DNA of 64,000 nucleotides. Source: Tenacibaculum singaporense. Its GTDB lineage: Bacteria; Bacteroidota; Bacteroidia; Flavobacteriales; Flavobacteriaceae. Under the pieces are notes generated by a model, which saw only the letters and a program-made list of their open reading frames with translations, searched no databases and was not told where the DNA came from. The stretch is taken from positions 997,001-1,061,000 of the forward strand of contig NZ_CP032548.1 in assembly GCF_003867015.1 (NCBI RefSeq), read 5' to 3'. Each line of letters opens with the position of its first letter. Within the stretch, counting starts at the first letter, position 1. Of this stretch, positions 36,783 to 44,476 are shown in pieces. Both the position numbers and the translations under genes were made by a program.

Positions 36783-38699
36783 TTATAGTTTTATTAATTC
36801 TATTCTTAAGTTATCGTATTTGACAACTGTTTTTCTAAATTTCCTGTAGGCTTTATAATCCTCTTTTGAATGTATTCCTTTAATAAGAGAAAACTCTCTT
36901 TTATAGTTAAATGTAGTGTTGTTTATTTTTTCAAATGAAATACGATAAGCTCCAAACTTATTAGTGATGTTTCTTTTTTCTGGTAAACTTGTAAATGTGT
37001 ACCCCTCTGGGAGAGTAAAAATAAATTCATCTTTATCGGTAAATCCCCTTTCAATTTCTAATGGCTGCTGTCTATTTCTATATTTTTTTGGGATTCCAGT
37101 AACTCGATTAAAAATATTAAGTTTAAATAAATAACTACTATCTCTAACAGTTGCAAATTTTTCTATTTTAACATCAAGATCCTCAGTAAATTCAATTTGT
37201 TCTTTATTGTTAGAATGCTTAATGTTATCAACTTCTAAATTATTATTGTAATCCCAAACCGTAGATTTGTAATATTTATTGAGCTCTTTTTTAGTAAATT
37301 CTTCTATAGAATACTTGTCATAATATTGTGTTCCGTATGATTTCCTCTCAAAATGAGCTGAGATGTTTCCATTTGGCAGTAACGTAACATCAGCTTTGGT
37401 AAGTTGTAAATTGTCTTTGTTAATATAAGCAGGAGTTCTTTTAATGACGCCTCCTTCTGGTGTTATTACCAGTACATCTCTATCATCTGTAAAATCTCCT
37501 AAAAAACCAAAAGGGATAGTTTGGCTAGTACATTCTAACCAAATATCATTTCCATTATTTGGAATATTTAGAATAACATGGTTACCTTGCATAGAAGAAA
37601 AATCTTTAAAAACATTTTTCTTAGCATTACCGGCCCAAACAATTGAGTAGTGCGATTTCACACCAACAGCATCTAAAAGGGCTTTAGTGTAATTGGTTAA
37701 TCCTTTACAATCTCCATAGCCTACCTCATCTACTTTGTTTGCAGCAATAGGCTCCCAACCACCGATGTCTACTTGTACGCTAATATATCTTGTTTTGTTT
37801 TGCACATATTCGTAAATGACTTTAGCCTTATCAGCAGAATTATTAATGCCTTTAACCAATTGTTTAACCTTTGAGATAGTAGAAGGAGATAATTGATTTC
37901 TGCCATTAATAAGTTCGTTATACATCCATTTTCCAAACTCTTTCCAGTTTTTAGCATTACCCTTAATTCCTTTTAGACTAAATGAATCAAGTGAGATAGA
38001 CATATTAGGAACAAGCTCTTCAAAATTTAAGGTATAGTATTCTGGTCTAATAGCTAATTGATTTGTTAAAGAATAGTTTAAATTATTACCAGTAGAAGAG
38101 TTTTTAATAGAAAAAACGTCGAAGTTTTTCTCTCTTTTTCTAAATGGAATATTTTTAGGATTATTTAATATATAAATACTTTTTTCAATCGCTAAATTGT
38201 AATTTTCAATTGGAAACCACTTAGGAATAAACCCTGTTGACGAGTTTTTATATTCAGATTCAAAAACAACAGTGTAAGGATATGAAGTTGGTGTGTGTTC
38301 TAAAAACTTAACTCTAGAGTCAGAATATAAAGTCCCACCGTCAATAGCACTCACATCTTGAAAATCACTTTTAGAATATTTTTTAATCTTATTTCCTAAC
38401 GCATCATAAATAATAGCTGATAACTTAGTTATCTTGGTATCATTGTTATAGTGTTTGTAAGCGTTAATGTGTTTTTTGCCTAGCTTATTAAGAACAGTGA
38501 CTATTCTTTGTTGCTTAACAACAAGGTGGTCTATAGTTTCTACATCTATTATTGTTTTGTTTAGTCTAATTATAGCATTTGCACTTTCTTTTAGCTCTTT
38601 TGGAATAGAAATAGAGGAAAGATTTTGTTTTTCTTGAGAAAAGATATTGCTGCATAGCATAAACGCTATTAAAAAAATAGCGAGTGTATTGATTTTCAT
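36783..38699 (-). CDS. DUF3857/transglutaminase-like protein with intact Cys-His
   Basis: This 638-residue exported protein (signal MKINTLAIFLIAFMLCSNIFS) has an N-terminal DUF3857 domain (about 55-240), a transglutaminase-like core (about 280-400) with Cys331 in YGDCKG, His374 in NHVIL and Glu389 in WLECTSQ, and a C-terminal beta domain. The core suggests a cysteine protease-like or amide-transfer fold acting in the periplasm or outer membrane, but no substrate is known. It is the first gene of a pair with the degenerate paralogue at 34760-36775. Confidence 0.85.
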   Translation of the reverse strand: MKINTLAIFLIAFMLCSNIFSQEKQNLSSISIPKELKESANAIIRLNKTIIDVETIDHLVVKQQRIVTVLNKLGKKHINAYKHYNNDTKITKLSAIIYDALGNKIKKYSKSDFQDVSAIDGGTLYSDSRVKFLEHTPTSYPYTVVFESEYKNSSTGFIPKWFPIENYNLAIEKSIYILNNPKNIPFRKREKNFDVFSIKNSSTGNNLNYSLTNQLAIRPEYYTLNFEELVPNMSISLDSFSLKGIKGNAKNWKEFGKWMYNELINGRNQLSPSTISKVKQLVKGINNSADKAKVIYEYVQNKTRYISVQVDIGGWEPIAANKVDEVGYGDCKGLTNYTKALLDAVGVKSHYSIVWAGNAKKNVFKDFSSMQGNHVILNIPNNGNDIWLECTSQTIPFGFLGDFTDDRDVLVITPEGGVIKRTPAYINKDNLQLTKADVTLLPNGNISAHFERKSYGTQYYDKYSIEEFTKKELNKYYKSTVWDYNNNLEVDNIKHSNNKEQIEFTEDLDVKIEKFATVRDSSYLFKLNIFNRVTGIPKKYRNRQQPLEIERGFTDKDEFIFTLPEGYTFTSLPEKRNITNKFGAYRISFEKINNTTFNYKREFSLIKGIHSKEDYKAYRKFRKTVVKYDNLRIELIKL

Positions 38700-38771
38700 G
38701 CAATTAATTTATTTTGTTTTCGTAGGGAACGAAAATATAAAAATAAATATAATTGTAAAAATTACATTTGT

Positions 38772-39872
38772 TTATAAAATATCTTGTTGATTCTTATAAA
38801 AAGAATCGGTTTGTAGCTTCATAAGGTTACGAGCCATTTTTTGTTTGTAGTTGTAGAGTTCTTCTTCTGTTTTTAAATCAGAATATACTTTGTTGTTGAG
38901 GTCTATGTCAGTCTGTAAAATAGCTTTTCGTTGATGTACTTGTTGTTGAATCCAAGTTTTAACTAAAGATTCATGGTTTTCTAATTTATAATCATACTCA
39001 CTTTTTGAACTGATAAGTTTGGCAAAAATAGGAGCAGTTTCTATTGCTAAAAATAATAGAAAAATAAAAAAAGAAGGTAGCCAAGGTAATTTGTTTAGTG
39101 CATTCACCCGAGCCATTAAACCATCGAAATTAGAAATAATAGGTTCTGTTTGTGTTTCTTTTAATTTTTGACTTTCAATCAAATTAGTAATAGCAGCTTC
39201 TTTCTGTTTTATTTTTTCGGTATTCTCAGCTTTTAATTGAGTTAATTCTTGTAAAGCAGTATCATGCTTGTCTCTCTTTTCTTTATAAACAGGGCCTTTA
39301 CCAATGAGTTTGGTGCCTTTTCTTCCTTCGGCTTCAGCTATATAGGTTTCATATAAGGTATTTACCTCGTTTTCTTTCGTAGTGATTTCATCTTTTAAAG
39401 AAGTAATCTCTGAATTGATTTTTGTTATTTCAGGAGTGAATTGTTGTGCAATTTGAGTTTTGTTATCCAAAGTCATCTGATTTTTCTCAGTCAACAACAC
39501 TTGGTTAATTTCCTTTTCAAAAATTTTTAATTCTAAAGGTTTAGAAATTACTACAGCAATTATCATGGCAAGTAACAATCTAGGAAGCACTTGAACGAGT
39601 TCTTTTCGTTTAGACTCACTTTTTTTAATGGTAGAAACGATGAATCTATCCAAATTAAAAATTAGGAGTCCCCAAATAATTCCGAAGAAAATAGCAGTGT
39701 ATATGTTGTCAAAAACAGTGTATAAAGCATAAGCAGCAGCAATGGTTGCCATTAGTGCGGTAAAGAAAACAGTGGCTCCAATACCCGCATATTTATTTTG
39801 TTCTCCGTTAGCACATTTTTCAAGCAATACTAAATCTGCTCCTGAACAAAGAAGGAAAAATCGTTTTAACAT
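38772..39872 (-). CDS. DUF4407 membrane protein
   Basis: This 366-residue protein has three hydrophobic segments in the first 115 residues (ATVFFTALMATIAAAYALY, IYTAIFFGIIWGLLIF, then LLLAMIIAVVIS), a long charged coiled coil (about 125-245) and a fourth membrane segment near 262-280 (WLPSFFIFLLFLAIETAPIFA). Motifs such as FNLDRFIVSTIKKSESKR match DUF4407. The function is unknown; the coiled coil suggests a structural or sensor role with a large soluble domain. Confidence 0.85.
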   Translation of the reverse strand: MLKRFFLLCSGADLVLLEKCANGEQNKYAGIGATVFFTALMATIAAAYALYTVFDNIYTAIFFGIIWGLLIFNLDRFIVSTIKKSESKRKELVQVLPRLLLAMIIAVVISKPLELKIFEKEINQVLLTEKNQMTLDNKTQIAQQFTPEITKINSEITSLKDEITTKENEVNTLYETYIAEAEGRKGTKLIGKGPVYKEKRDKHDTALQELTQLKAENTEKIKQKEAAITNLIESQKLKETQTEPIISNFDGLMARVNALNKLPWLPSFFIFLLFLAIETAPIFAKLISSKSEYDYKLENHESLVKTWIQQQVHQRKAILQTDIDLNNKVYSDLKTEEELYNYKQKMARNLMKLQTDSFYKNQQDIL

Positions 39873-39919
39873 AAAAATAAGCTTATGAGTTAATAACGAG
39901 TGTTTTAAGTAATTGTTAC

Positions 39920-39946
39920 AAAAAAAGCCTCATTTAAGAGGCTTTT
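39920..39946 (-). terminator. Terminator of the blaI-blaR1-like operon
   Basis: On the minus strand AAAAGCCTC, a 6-base loop and GAGGCTTTT are followed by a T-run. It begins eight bases after the stop of the BlaR1-like gene. Confidence 0.88.
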
Positions 39947-39953
39947 AACATAA

Positions 39954-41369
39954 TTAGTTTTTTATAACTATAGGTTTTTCTGAAAGTTTAAATGTGGTTT
40001 TACCATTTTTATTCCAGATTTGTAAATTAATAGAATCGTCAGTTTCTAAAAGTTTTAAAGCTTTTTTGTAACTTATTTTTTTATCATTATAAAAATACTC
40101 CGTGTTTTTACTTTTATGTTTTTTGATATATTCCAAAGGAGCCATTGGTTTTGGAGGAGCAGGAATATCTGTTCTCATTCCTTTTTTTACTCTAACAGTC
40201 GGAGGTGGAGGGGGAATACGTGAAACATCACCTTTTTTTACTCTAGTAGGAGGCGGTGGTATGTTTGATTCTTCTCTCACCCTTACTACTGGAGAATTTG
40301 GAGTTGGTGGAGTTATCCTATAAACTCTTTTCTTAGTCGGAGGAGGTGGGGGAAGTTGTTGCTTTTCTTCTAAGGTAAGATCATCGTATTTTTTTTGTAT
40401 TGTACTTCCATCTTCATAAGTGTACACCACTAATATTTCTTTAGAAGATTCTCCTTTTAAATTTTTGGCACTATTTTTTACTTGTATAGATACAGGTGCT
40501 TTGTCAGTATCTTTTTTTTGCGCTTCAACTCTTTCAGCAAAGAGAAAAGTGAATCCTGCTATTACTGGTATTACTGCCAGTTTTTTAAGCAAAATTTTGG
40601 TACGAGAACTTTGTTTTGTCATCATTAATAATCTTTTTTTAGTTAATAAATAATTCAAATTACTGGCCAAGTAATATTCGTTGTTCCAAGCAGCTCTATT
40701 TAATAGTAAATATTGATACTCGGTAGTGTTTTTATGTGTAATAATTACTTCATTGTCTGCTAAAAACTCATGATTTAACTTTATTGCTTTTTTAAGGAAT
40801 ATAAATGTTGGATTGATCCAAAAAACGATTTGTAAAAATTCAATAAATAATATGTCAAACGTGTGTTTTTGTAGAGCATGTGTTAACTCGTGTGTATAGA
40901 GTTCAGTTTCAATCTTGTTTGAATTGTATTCCTCTTTGTTGATAAAAATGTAGTTCCAAAAGGTGTGTGGACTAATTAAATCGTCAACTAAAACAAGGGT
41001 AGCTTTGTCTTTTTTTATTTTTTTATACTGTTTTATCTTTAAGAAGATATTAAATAGGTTTTTTGTAAAGCGGATTAATAAAATGATTGCTACAATTGTA
41101 TATCCAAGAAATAAATATTGGGTATAGCTAATTTCCTTAACAGGATTTACATCCAAATTTGAATCTGTAATCAAGGAAGGCACAGCCTTTAAAGTATTCG
41201 GAATAGTTTCTATATAGATTTTATAAAAAGGAGCTATAAACGAAAACAATACGCTACCTAATAAATAAAACCGATTGAATTGGTGCATTTTTTCTCGTTC
41301 TAATATCAAATGATAAAAGAGAAGCAGCAATGCTAAACAAATTCCTGATTTGATAAAATACGTTATCAT
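39954..41369 (-). CDS. BlaR1-like M56 sensor peptidase
   Basis: This 471-residue membrane protein has hydrophobic segments near residues 5-20, 33-50, 83-105, 168-190 and 265-282. The M56 zinc site is HELTH at 160-164, with Glu201 in NHEFLADNEV as third ligand. After the last membrane segment is a periplasmic part with four proline-rich repeats (IPPPPPTVRVKKG type, about 330-410) and no beta-lactam-binding transpeptidase domain, so the signal it senses is unknown and need not be a beta-lactam. It overlaps the upstream repressor gene by one base (TAATG), so the two are translationally coupled and form a sensor-repressor pair. Confidence 0.9.
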   Translation of the reverse strand: MITYFIKSGICLALLLLFYHLILEREKMHQFNRFYLLGSVLFSFIAPFYKIYIETIPNTLKAVPSLITDSNLDVNPVKEISYTQYLFLGYTIVAIILLIRFTKNLFNIFLKIKQYKKIKKDKATLVLVDDLISPHTFWNYIFINKEEYNSNKIETELYTHELTHALQKHTFDILFIEFLQIVFWINPTFIFLKKAIKLNHEFLADNEVIITHKNTTEYQYLLLNRAAWNNEYYLASNLNYLLTKKRLLMMTKQSSRTKILLKKLAVIPVIAGFTFLFAERVEAQKKDTDKAPVSIQVKNSAKNLKGESSKEILVVYTYEDGSTIQKKYDDLTLEEKQQLPPPPPTKKRVYRITPPTPNSPVVRVREESNIPPPPTRVKKGDVSRIPPPPPTVRVKKGMRTDIPAPPKPMAPLEYIKKHKSKNTEYFYNDKKISYKKALKLLETDDSINLQIWNKNGKTTFKLSEKPIVIKN

Positions 41370-41737
41370 TATTGTTGCTTTTTAATTTGCTGATCGATAA
41401 TTTTTTTCAAATCTTCCAATTCAGAAACCGATAAGTCTGTTTTTTCGGTAAAGAAAGAAGCGAATTGACTAGCGGAATTGTTAAAAAAGTTTTTAATCAA
41501 TCCGTTTACATGCTTTGAAAAGTAGTCTGACTTTTTTACCAAAGGAAAATATTCTCTTGATTTTCCATCCAATGTGTAATCTACAAATCCTTTATCTTTC
41601 ATTCTTTTTAATAGTGTAGCAACTGTAGTTGTGGCAGGTTTTGGTTCAGGAAACTCTGCTAAAATATCTTTCATAAAAGCTTTTTTTAGTTTCCATAAAT
41701 ATTGCATCACTTGTTCTTCAGTTTTCGATAATTGCAT
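41369..41737 (-). CDS. BlaI/MecI family repressor
   Basis: This 122-residue winged-helix protein shows the family pattern: LSKTEEQVMQYLWKL, FMKDILAEFPEPKPATTTVA, LLKRMKDKGFVDY and a C-terminal dimerisation helix. Repressors of this family bind TACAnnTGTA dyads and are removed when the partner M56 peptidase triggers their cleavage. Two such dyads lie just upstream of this gene at 41760-41802 and cover its promoter, so autoregulation is strongly suggested. It is the first gene of a two-gene operon with the BlaR1-like gene. Confidence 0.94.
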   Translation of the reverse strand: MQLSKTEEQVMQYLWKLKKAFMKDILAEFPEPKPATTTVATLLKRMKDKGFVDYTLDGKSREYFPLVKKSDYFSKHVNGLIKNFFNNSASQFASFFTEKTDLSVSELEDLKKIIDQQIKKQQ

Positions 41738-41759
41738 TTCGATAAAATTTGAATTTGTA

Positions 41760-41802
41760 TTCTACAAATGTAGAAATAAATTTTAATTCTACAAGTGTAG
41801 AG
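41760..41802 (-). promoter_or_regulatory. Paired BlaI-type operators on the blaI promoter
   Basis: TACAAATGTA at 41763-41772 and TACAAGTGTA at 41790-41799 are two TACAnnTGTA dyads 27 bases apart. On the minus strand the first contains TACATTTG, a perfect -7 TAnnTTTG box, and the second contains TTG 19 bases further up, the right place for the -33 element. Repressor binding would therefore cover both promoter elements. Confidence 0.9.
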
Positions 41803-41816
41803 TTAGAAAAATAAAG

Positions 41817-41846
41817 CAAAAAAATAACCTTGAATGAGTTTCAAGG
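41817..41846 (-). terminator. Terminator of the M20 peptidase gene
   Basis: CCTTGAA and TTCAAGG pair around a 5-base loop (41828-41834 with 41840-41846); on the minus strand the hairpin is followed by a T-rich tract at 41817-41827. Confidence 0.8.
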
Positions 41847-41874
41847 CTATCTTATTGATGTTATTAAGGATGAA

Positions 41875-43263
41875 TTATTTTGATAATTCCGTAAAATACT
41901 GATAAAAATATGGAATTGTTTCAATTCCTTTCAAGTAATTCCACACTCCAAAATGCTCGTTTGGTGAGTGAATGGCATCAGAATTTAATCCGAATCCCAT
42001 TAAAATAGTCTTACTCTTTAATTCTTGCTCAAACAAAGCAACAATTGGAATGCTTCCTCCGCTTCGTTGCGGAATAGGAGTTACTCCAAAGGTTTCTTGG
42101 TATGCTTTACTTGCAGCTTGGTAGCCAATATTATCAATAGGAGTTACATATCCTTGACCTCCATGATGAGGTTTTACCTCTACTTTTACTGATTTTGGAG
42201 CAATACTTTCAAAATGTTTTTTGAATAATTCAGTAATTTCTTCCCATTCTTGCCCTGGTACTAAACGCATTGAAATTTTAGCGTAGGCTTTTGAAGCAAT
42301 AACAGTTTTTGCTCCTTCACCTGTATATCCTCCCCAAATTCCGTTTACATCTAAAGTAGGACGGATAGAGTTACGCTCGTTAGTAGTATAACCAGCTTCT
42401 CCATGAACATCATCAATATCTAAAGCAGCCTTGTATTCTTCTAATGAGAAAGGTGCTTTCGCCATTTCATCACGCTCTTCACGAGACAATTCTTCTACTT
42501 TATCATAAAATCCAGGGATGGTAATATGATTGTTTTCATCGTGTAATGAAGCAATCATTTGTGTTAAAATGTTGATAGGGTTTGCTACCGCACCTCCATA
42601 TAAACCAGAATGTAAGTCTCTATTAGGTCCAGTAACTTCAACTTCTACATAACTTAAACCACGTAAACCAGTAGTAATAGAAGGGATGTCGTTGGCAATC
42701 ATTCCTGTATCGGAAATTAAAATTACGTCATTAGCTAACTTTTCTTTATTTCTAGGAACAAACCAAGCTAAACTTTCTGAACCTACTTCTTCTTCACCTT
42801 CAATCATAAATTTTACGTTACAAGGTAGGTTGCCAGTATGAGTCATGTATTCTAATGCCTTTACATGCATATACATTTGCCCTTTATCGTCACATGCACC
42901 ACGTGCAAAAATTGCTCCTTCAGGGTGAATATCTGTTTTTTTGATAACAGGATCAAATGGAGGAGAAGTCCATAAATCGATAGGGTCTGCCGGCTGTACA
43001 TCGTAATGACCATATACCAATACTGTTGGTAAATTAGGATCTATTATTTTTTCTCCATAAACGATAGGATATCCAGGAGTTTCACAAATTTCTACTTTAT
43101 CACAGCCTGCTTTTTCTAAACTTTCTTTTACAGTATCAGCAGTATTTAATACGTCTTGATTAAAGGCTGGATCAGCACTTACTGATGGAATTTTTAATAA
43201 ATCGATAAGCTCATTAATAAAACGATCTTTATGTTGAGCTATATAATCTTTTACGTTTTGCAT
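41875..43263 (-). CDS. M20 family dipeptidase
   Basis: This 462-residue enzyme starts at MQNVKDYIAQHKDRF (ATG at 43263). The frame could begin 29 codons earlier, but that extension looks like untranslated DNA and contains a TAnnTTTG box on the minus strand at 43285-43292. Metal ligands are visible: His86 and Asp88 in YGHYDVQP, Asp125 in GACDDKG, and Glu157/Glu158 in EGEEEVGS. The dimerisation domain follows and the end (HSPNEHFGVWNYLKGIETI) holds the last His ligand. Such enzymes hydrolyse dipeptides in the cytoplasm using two zinc ions. The gene is divergent from tRNA-Leu. Confidence 0.93.
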   Translation of the reverse strand: MQNVKDYIAQHKDRFINELIDLLKIPSVSADPAFNQDVLNTADTVKESLEKAGCDKVEICETPGYPIVYGEKIIDPNLPTVLVYGHYDVQPADPIDLWTSPPFDPVIKKTDIHPEGAIFARGACDDKGQMYMHVKALEYMTHTGNLPCNVKFMIEGEEEVGSESLAWFVPRNKEKLANDVILISDTGMIANDIPSITTGLRGLSYVEVEVTGPNRDLHSGLYGGAVANPINILTQMIASLHDENNHITIPGFYDKVEELSREERDEMAKAPFSLEEYKAALDIDDVHGEAGYTTNERNSIRPTLDVNGIWGGYTGEGAKTVIASKAYAKISMRLVPGQEWEEITELFKKHFESIAPKSVKVEVKPHHGGQGYVTPIDNIGYQAASKAYQETFGVTPIPQRSGGSIPIVALFEQELKSKTILMGFGLNSDAIHSPNEHFGVWNYLKGIETIPYFYQYFTELSK

Positions 43264-43314
43264 GTGTTGTATATTAATTAGCATCAAAAATAAGAAAAAT
43301 AGTATACTTCTTCT

Positions 43315-43343
43315 TTGTAGTTTACAAGTATTGTTTATATTTG
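43315..43343 (+). promoter_or_regulatory. Promoter of tRNA-Leu
   Basis: TTG at 43315-43317, an 18-base spacer and TATATTTG at 43336-43343 match the Bacteroidetes promoter. The tRNA begins 21 bases further. Confidence 0.72.
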
Positions 43344-43364
43344 CATCCACAATTTCAAAAGTAC

Positions 43365-43446
43365 GCGGGCGTGGTGGAATTGGTAGACACGCTAGACTTA
43401 GGATCTAGTGCCGTGAGGTGTGAGAGTTCGAGTCTCTCCGCCCGTA
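43365..43446 (+). tRNA. tRNA-Leu (anticodon UAG)
   Basis: This is an 82-base tRNA. The acceptor strands GCGGGCG (43365-43371) and CGCCCGT (43439-43445) pair with a G-U at the first position, with A as discriminator; CCA is not encoded. The anticodon loop CTTAGGA at 43397-43403 carries TAG, reading CUA leucine codons. A long variable arm (GCCGTGAGGTG region) and the TTCGAGTC T-arm fit the leucine type. It has its own promoter and terminator and is the probable anchor of the accessory island that follows. Confidence 0.97.
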
Positions 43447-43459
43447 CATTGATAATCAA

Positions 43460-43491
43460 CATCTTAACTTATAGTTAAGGTGTTTTTTTTT
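43460..43491 (+). terminator. Terminator of tRNA-Leu
   Basis: CATCTTAAC (43460-43468) pairs with GTTAAGGTG (43474-43482) with one G-U, followed by nine T. Confidence 0.88.
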
Positions 43492-43505
43492 GGTCTAGCG
43501 TCAAA

Positions 43506-43527
43506 GAATCCGTAAAAGAACCCGAAA
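43506..43527 (+). repeat. Left direct repeat of the tRNA-Leu island (att-like)
   Basis: This 22-base sequence matches the one at 45909-45930 at 20 of 22 positions; the identical core is CCGTAAAAGAACCCG (43510-43524). It lies just after the tRNA-Leu terminator, where integration scars of mobile elements would be expected. It may be a left attachment site. Confidence 0.6.
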
Positions 43528-43620
43528 ACAAATAAAAAGGTAAGTTTCTCTTAGTTTTTATTGTTGTTTAACTGCTTGTTTACTAGTTCTTTATGTTGTT
43601 TTGGCTAGCTTTGAGCACGC

Positions 43621-43639
43621 GCTAGATTCAAAATCTAGC
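43621..43639 (+). other. tRNA-anticodon-arm-like hairpin
   Basis: GCTAGATT, CAA and AATCTAGC form a perfect 8-bp stem. Read as a tRNA arm it is GCTAGA + TTCAAAA + TCTAGC with CAA in the anticodon place, very close to the anticodon arm of the nearby tRNA-Leu (which reads GCTAGACTTAGGATCTAG). The rest of the tRNA is missing. It may be a tRNA-Leu relic carried in by an integrating element, or just a terminator-like hairpin. Confidence 0.35.
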
Positions 43640-43710
43640 ATTTTTAAGATTTAATTTACTGGTAATCAATATGTTGCAGGATTTTTTTTAAGAGTGCTGA
43701 TTTTAGCTCT

Positions 43711-43724
43711 AAAAGAACCCGTAA
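43711..43724 (+). repeat. Partial internal copy of the att-like repeat
   Basis: AAAAGAACCCGTAA shares AAAAGAACCCG with the left (43506) and right (45909) direct repeats. A third partial copy inside the island hints at successive or nested integrations at this site. Confidence 0.4.
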
Positions 43725-43762
43725 TATCAAAAACAAGTAGTAAGAATCTAAGTAAAAAGTTA

Positions 43763-43770
43763 TATTTTTG
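43763..43770 (+). promoter_or_regulatory. -7 box before the candidate small RNA
   Basis: TATTTTTG (TAnnTTTG match) would start transcription near 43776, exactly at the 5' strand of the terminal stem of the candidate RNA. No clear TTG is present at -33. Confidence 0.4.
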
Positions 43771-43775
43771 AGGTG

Positions 43776-43887
43776 AGCACCTACATTACACACGCCCGTG
43801 TAGAATTTTTATAAATTATTAATAAATTAAGCAAGGAAGTTTTCTTATTAAAGCATTGATTTTATACTAAATAGTAGGTGCTTTTTT
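43776..43887 (+). ncRNA. Candidate structured small RNA
   Basis: AGCACCTAC at 43776-43784 is complementary to GTAGGTGCT at 43874-43882, which runs into TTTTTT. The two ends of a roughly 110-base transcript would thus close on each other and terminate. Inside is a further hairpin (TACAC, loop ACGCCC, GTGTA at 43787-43802). A -7 box lies just upstream. No reading frame is apparent. The RNA would be convergent with the nuclease-like gene, overlapping its stop codon. This rests on pattern reading, with no family match. Confidence 0.4.
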
Positions 43888-44476
43888 AGACTAATAAAAT
43901 ACTTTTATCTAAAACTTCAACTGAGTTCTTAAGTCTGAGTATAAAATTGTACTTAATCTTAATTCTAGATATCAAATCTTGAGTTAAAGCAAAATTGGCA
44001 AACGGCTCAGTTTGTAATGGGAGTGAAGCTATTAAATAGCAATTGTTGCTAGTTAAGAATGTGCTATTTGTAGAATAATATCCTCTAGTTTTTACTAATT
44101 GTTTAATAGCTTTTTTTAAGTTTTGTTTATTTCGGTTGGGGTTGTTACTATATTTTAATTCTAAAAAAAGAATCCAACTATCTGAATTGCTTACTGATGG
44201 GAAAGAGCAAGATTCACATTGTGATAGAGTACTACCATTGCTTCTTACAAAACTCGAATGATCAAAAATGATATTATCTAAATCTAGTTTACTAGAGTTT
44301 TTTATAGTAAAATAATTATTGTCGGTAGGTGGAGTAGGAGAAAATATTTCAACTGAACGCCTTAGATGAGCTGGAAGATTTTTTGTTGACTCGGTATAGT
44401 CAGCTATATGAATATCATCATCTTTGGTTGTGATAATATGATGAGGGAAATTTGAGGTAATTTTTGTTTTAATCAT
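43886..44476 (-). CDS. Small protein with D...ExK nuclease-like motif, partner of the ATPase
   Basis: This 196-residue protein has no signal peptide or membrane segment. A CESC pair (Cys87, Cys90) is followed by Asp99, then the strand WILFLELKY with Glu106-x-Lys108, and a helix KKAIKQLVKT with Gln126. This order (D, then ExK on a strand, then a Gln/Lys helix) is the signature layout of PD-(D/E)xK nucleases. I cannot confirm the fold without a profile search. Its start overlaps the ATPase stop by eight bases, so the two are translationally coupled. Together they look like an effector-sensor pair of an anti-phage system. Confidence 0.62.
   Translation of the reverse strand: MIKTKITSNFPHHIITTKDDDIHIADYTESTKNLPAHLRRSVEIFSPTPPTDNNYFTIKNSSKLDLDNIIFDHSSFVRSNGSTLSQCESCSFPSVSNSDSWILFLELKYSNNPNRNKQNLKKAIKQLVKTRGYYSTNSTFLTSNNCYLIASLPLQTEPFANFALTQDLISRIKIKYNFILRLKNSVEVLDKSILLV

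Noticed and set aside
43264..43350. 29-residue N-terminal extension of the M20 peptidase
   Set aside because: It looks like a hydrophobic leader but ends in a perfect family start at MQNVKDY, contains a -7 box on the minus strand, and overlaps the tRNA promoter.
43788..43801. CGCCCGT match to the tRNA-Leu acceptor strand as a second att site
   Set aside because: Only seven bases match and they form part of a local hairpin; chance is a sufficient explanation.
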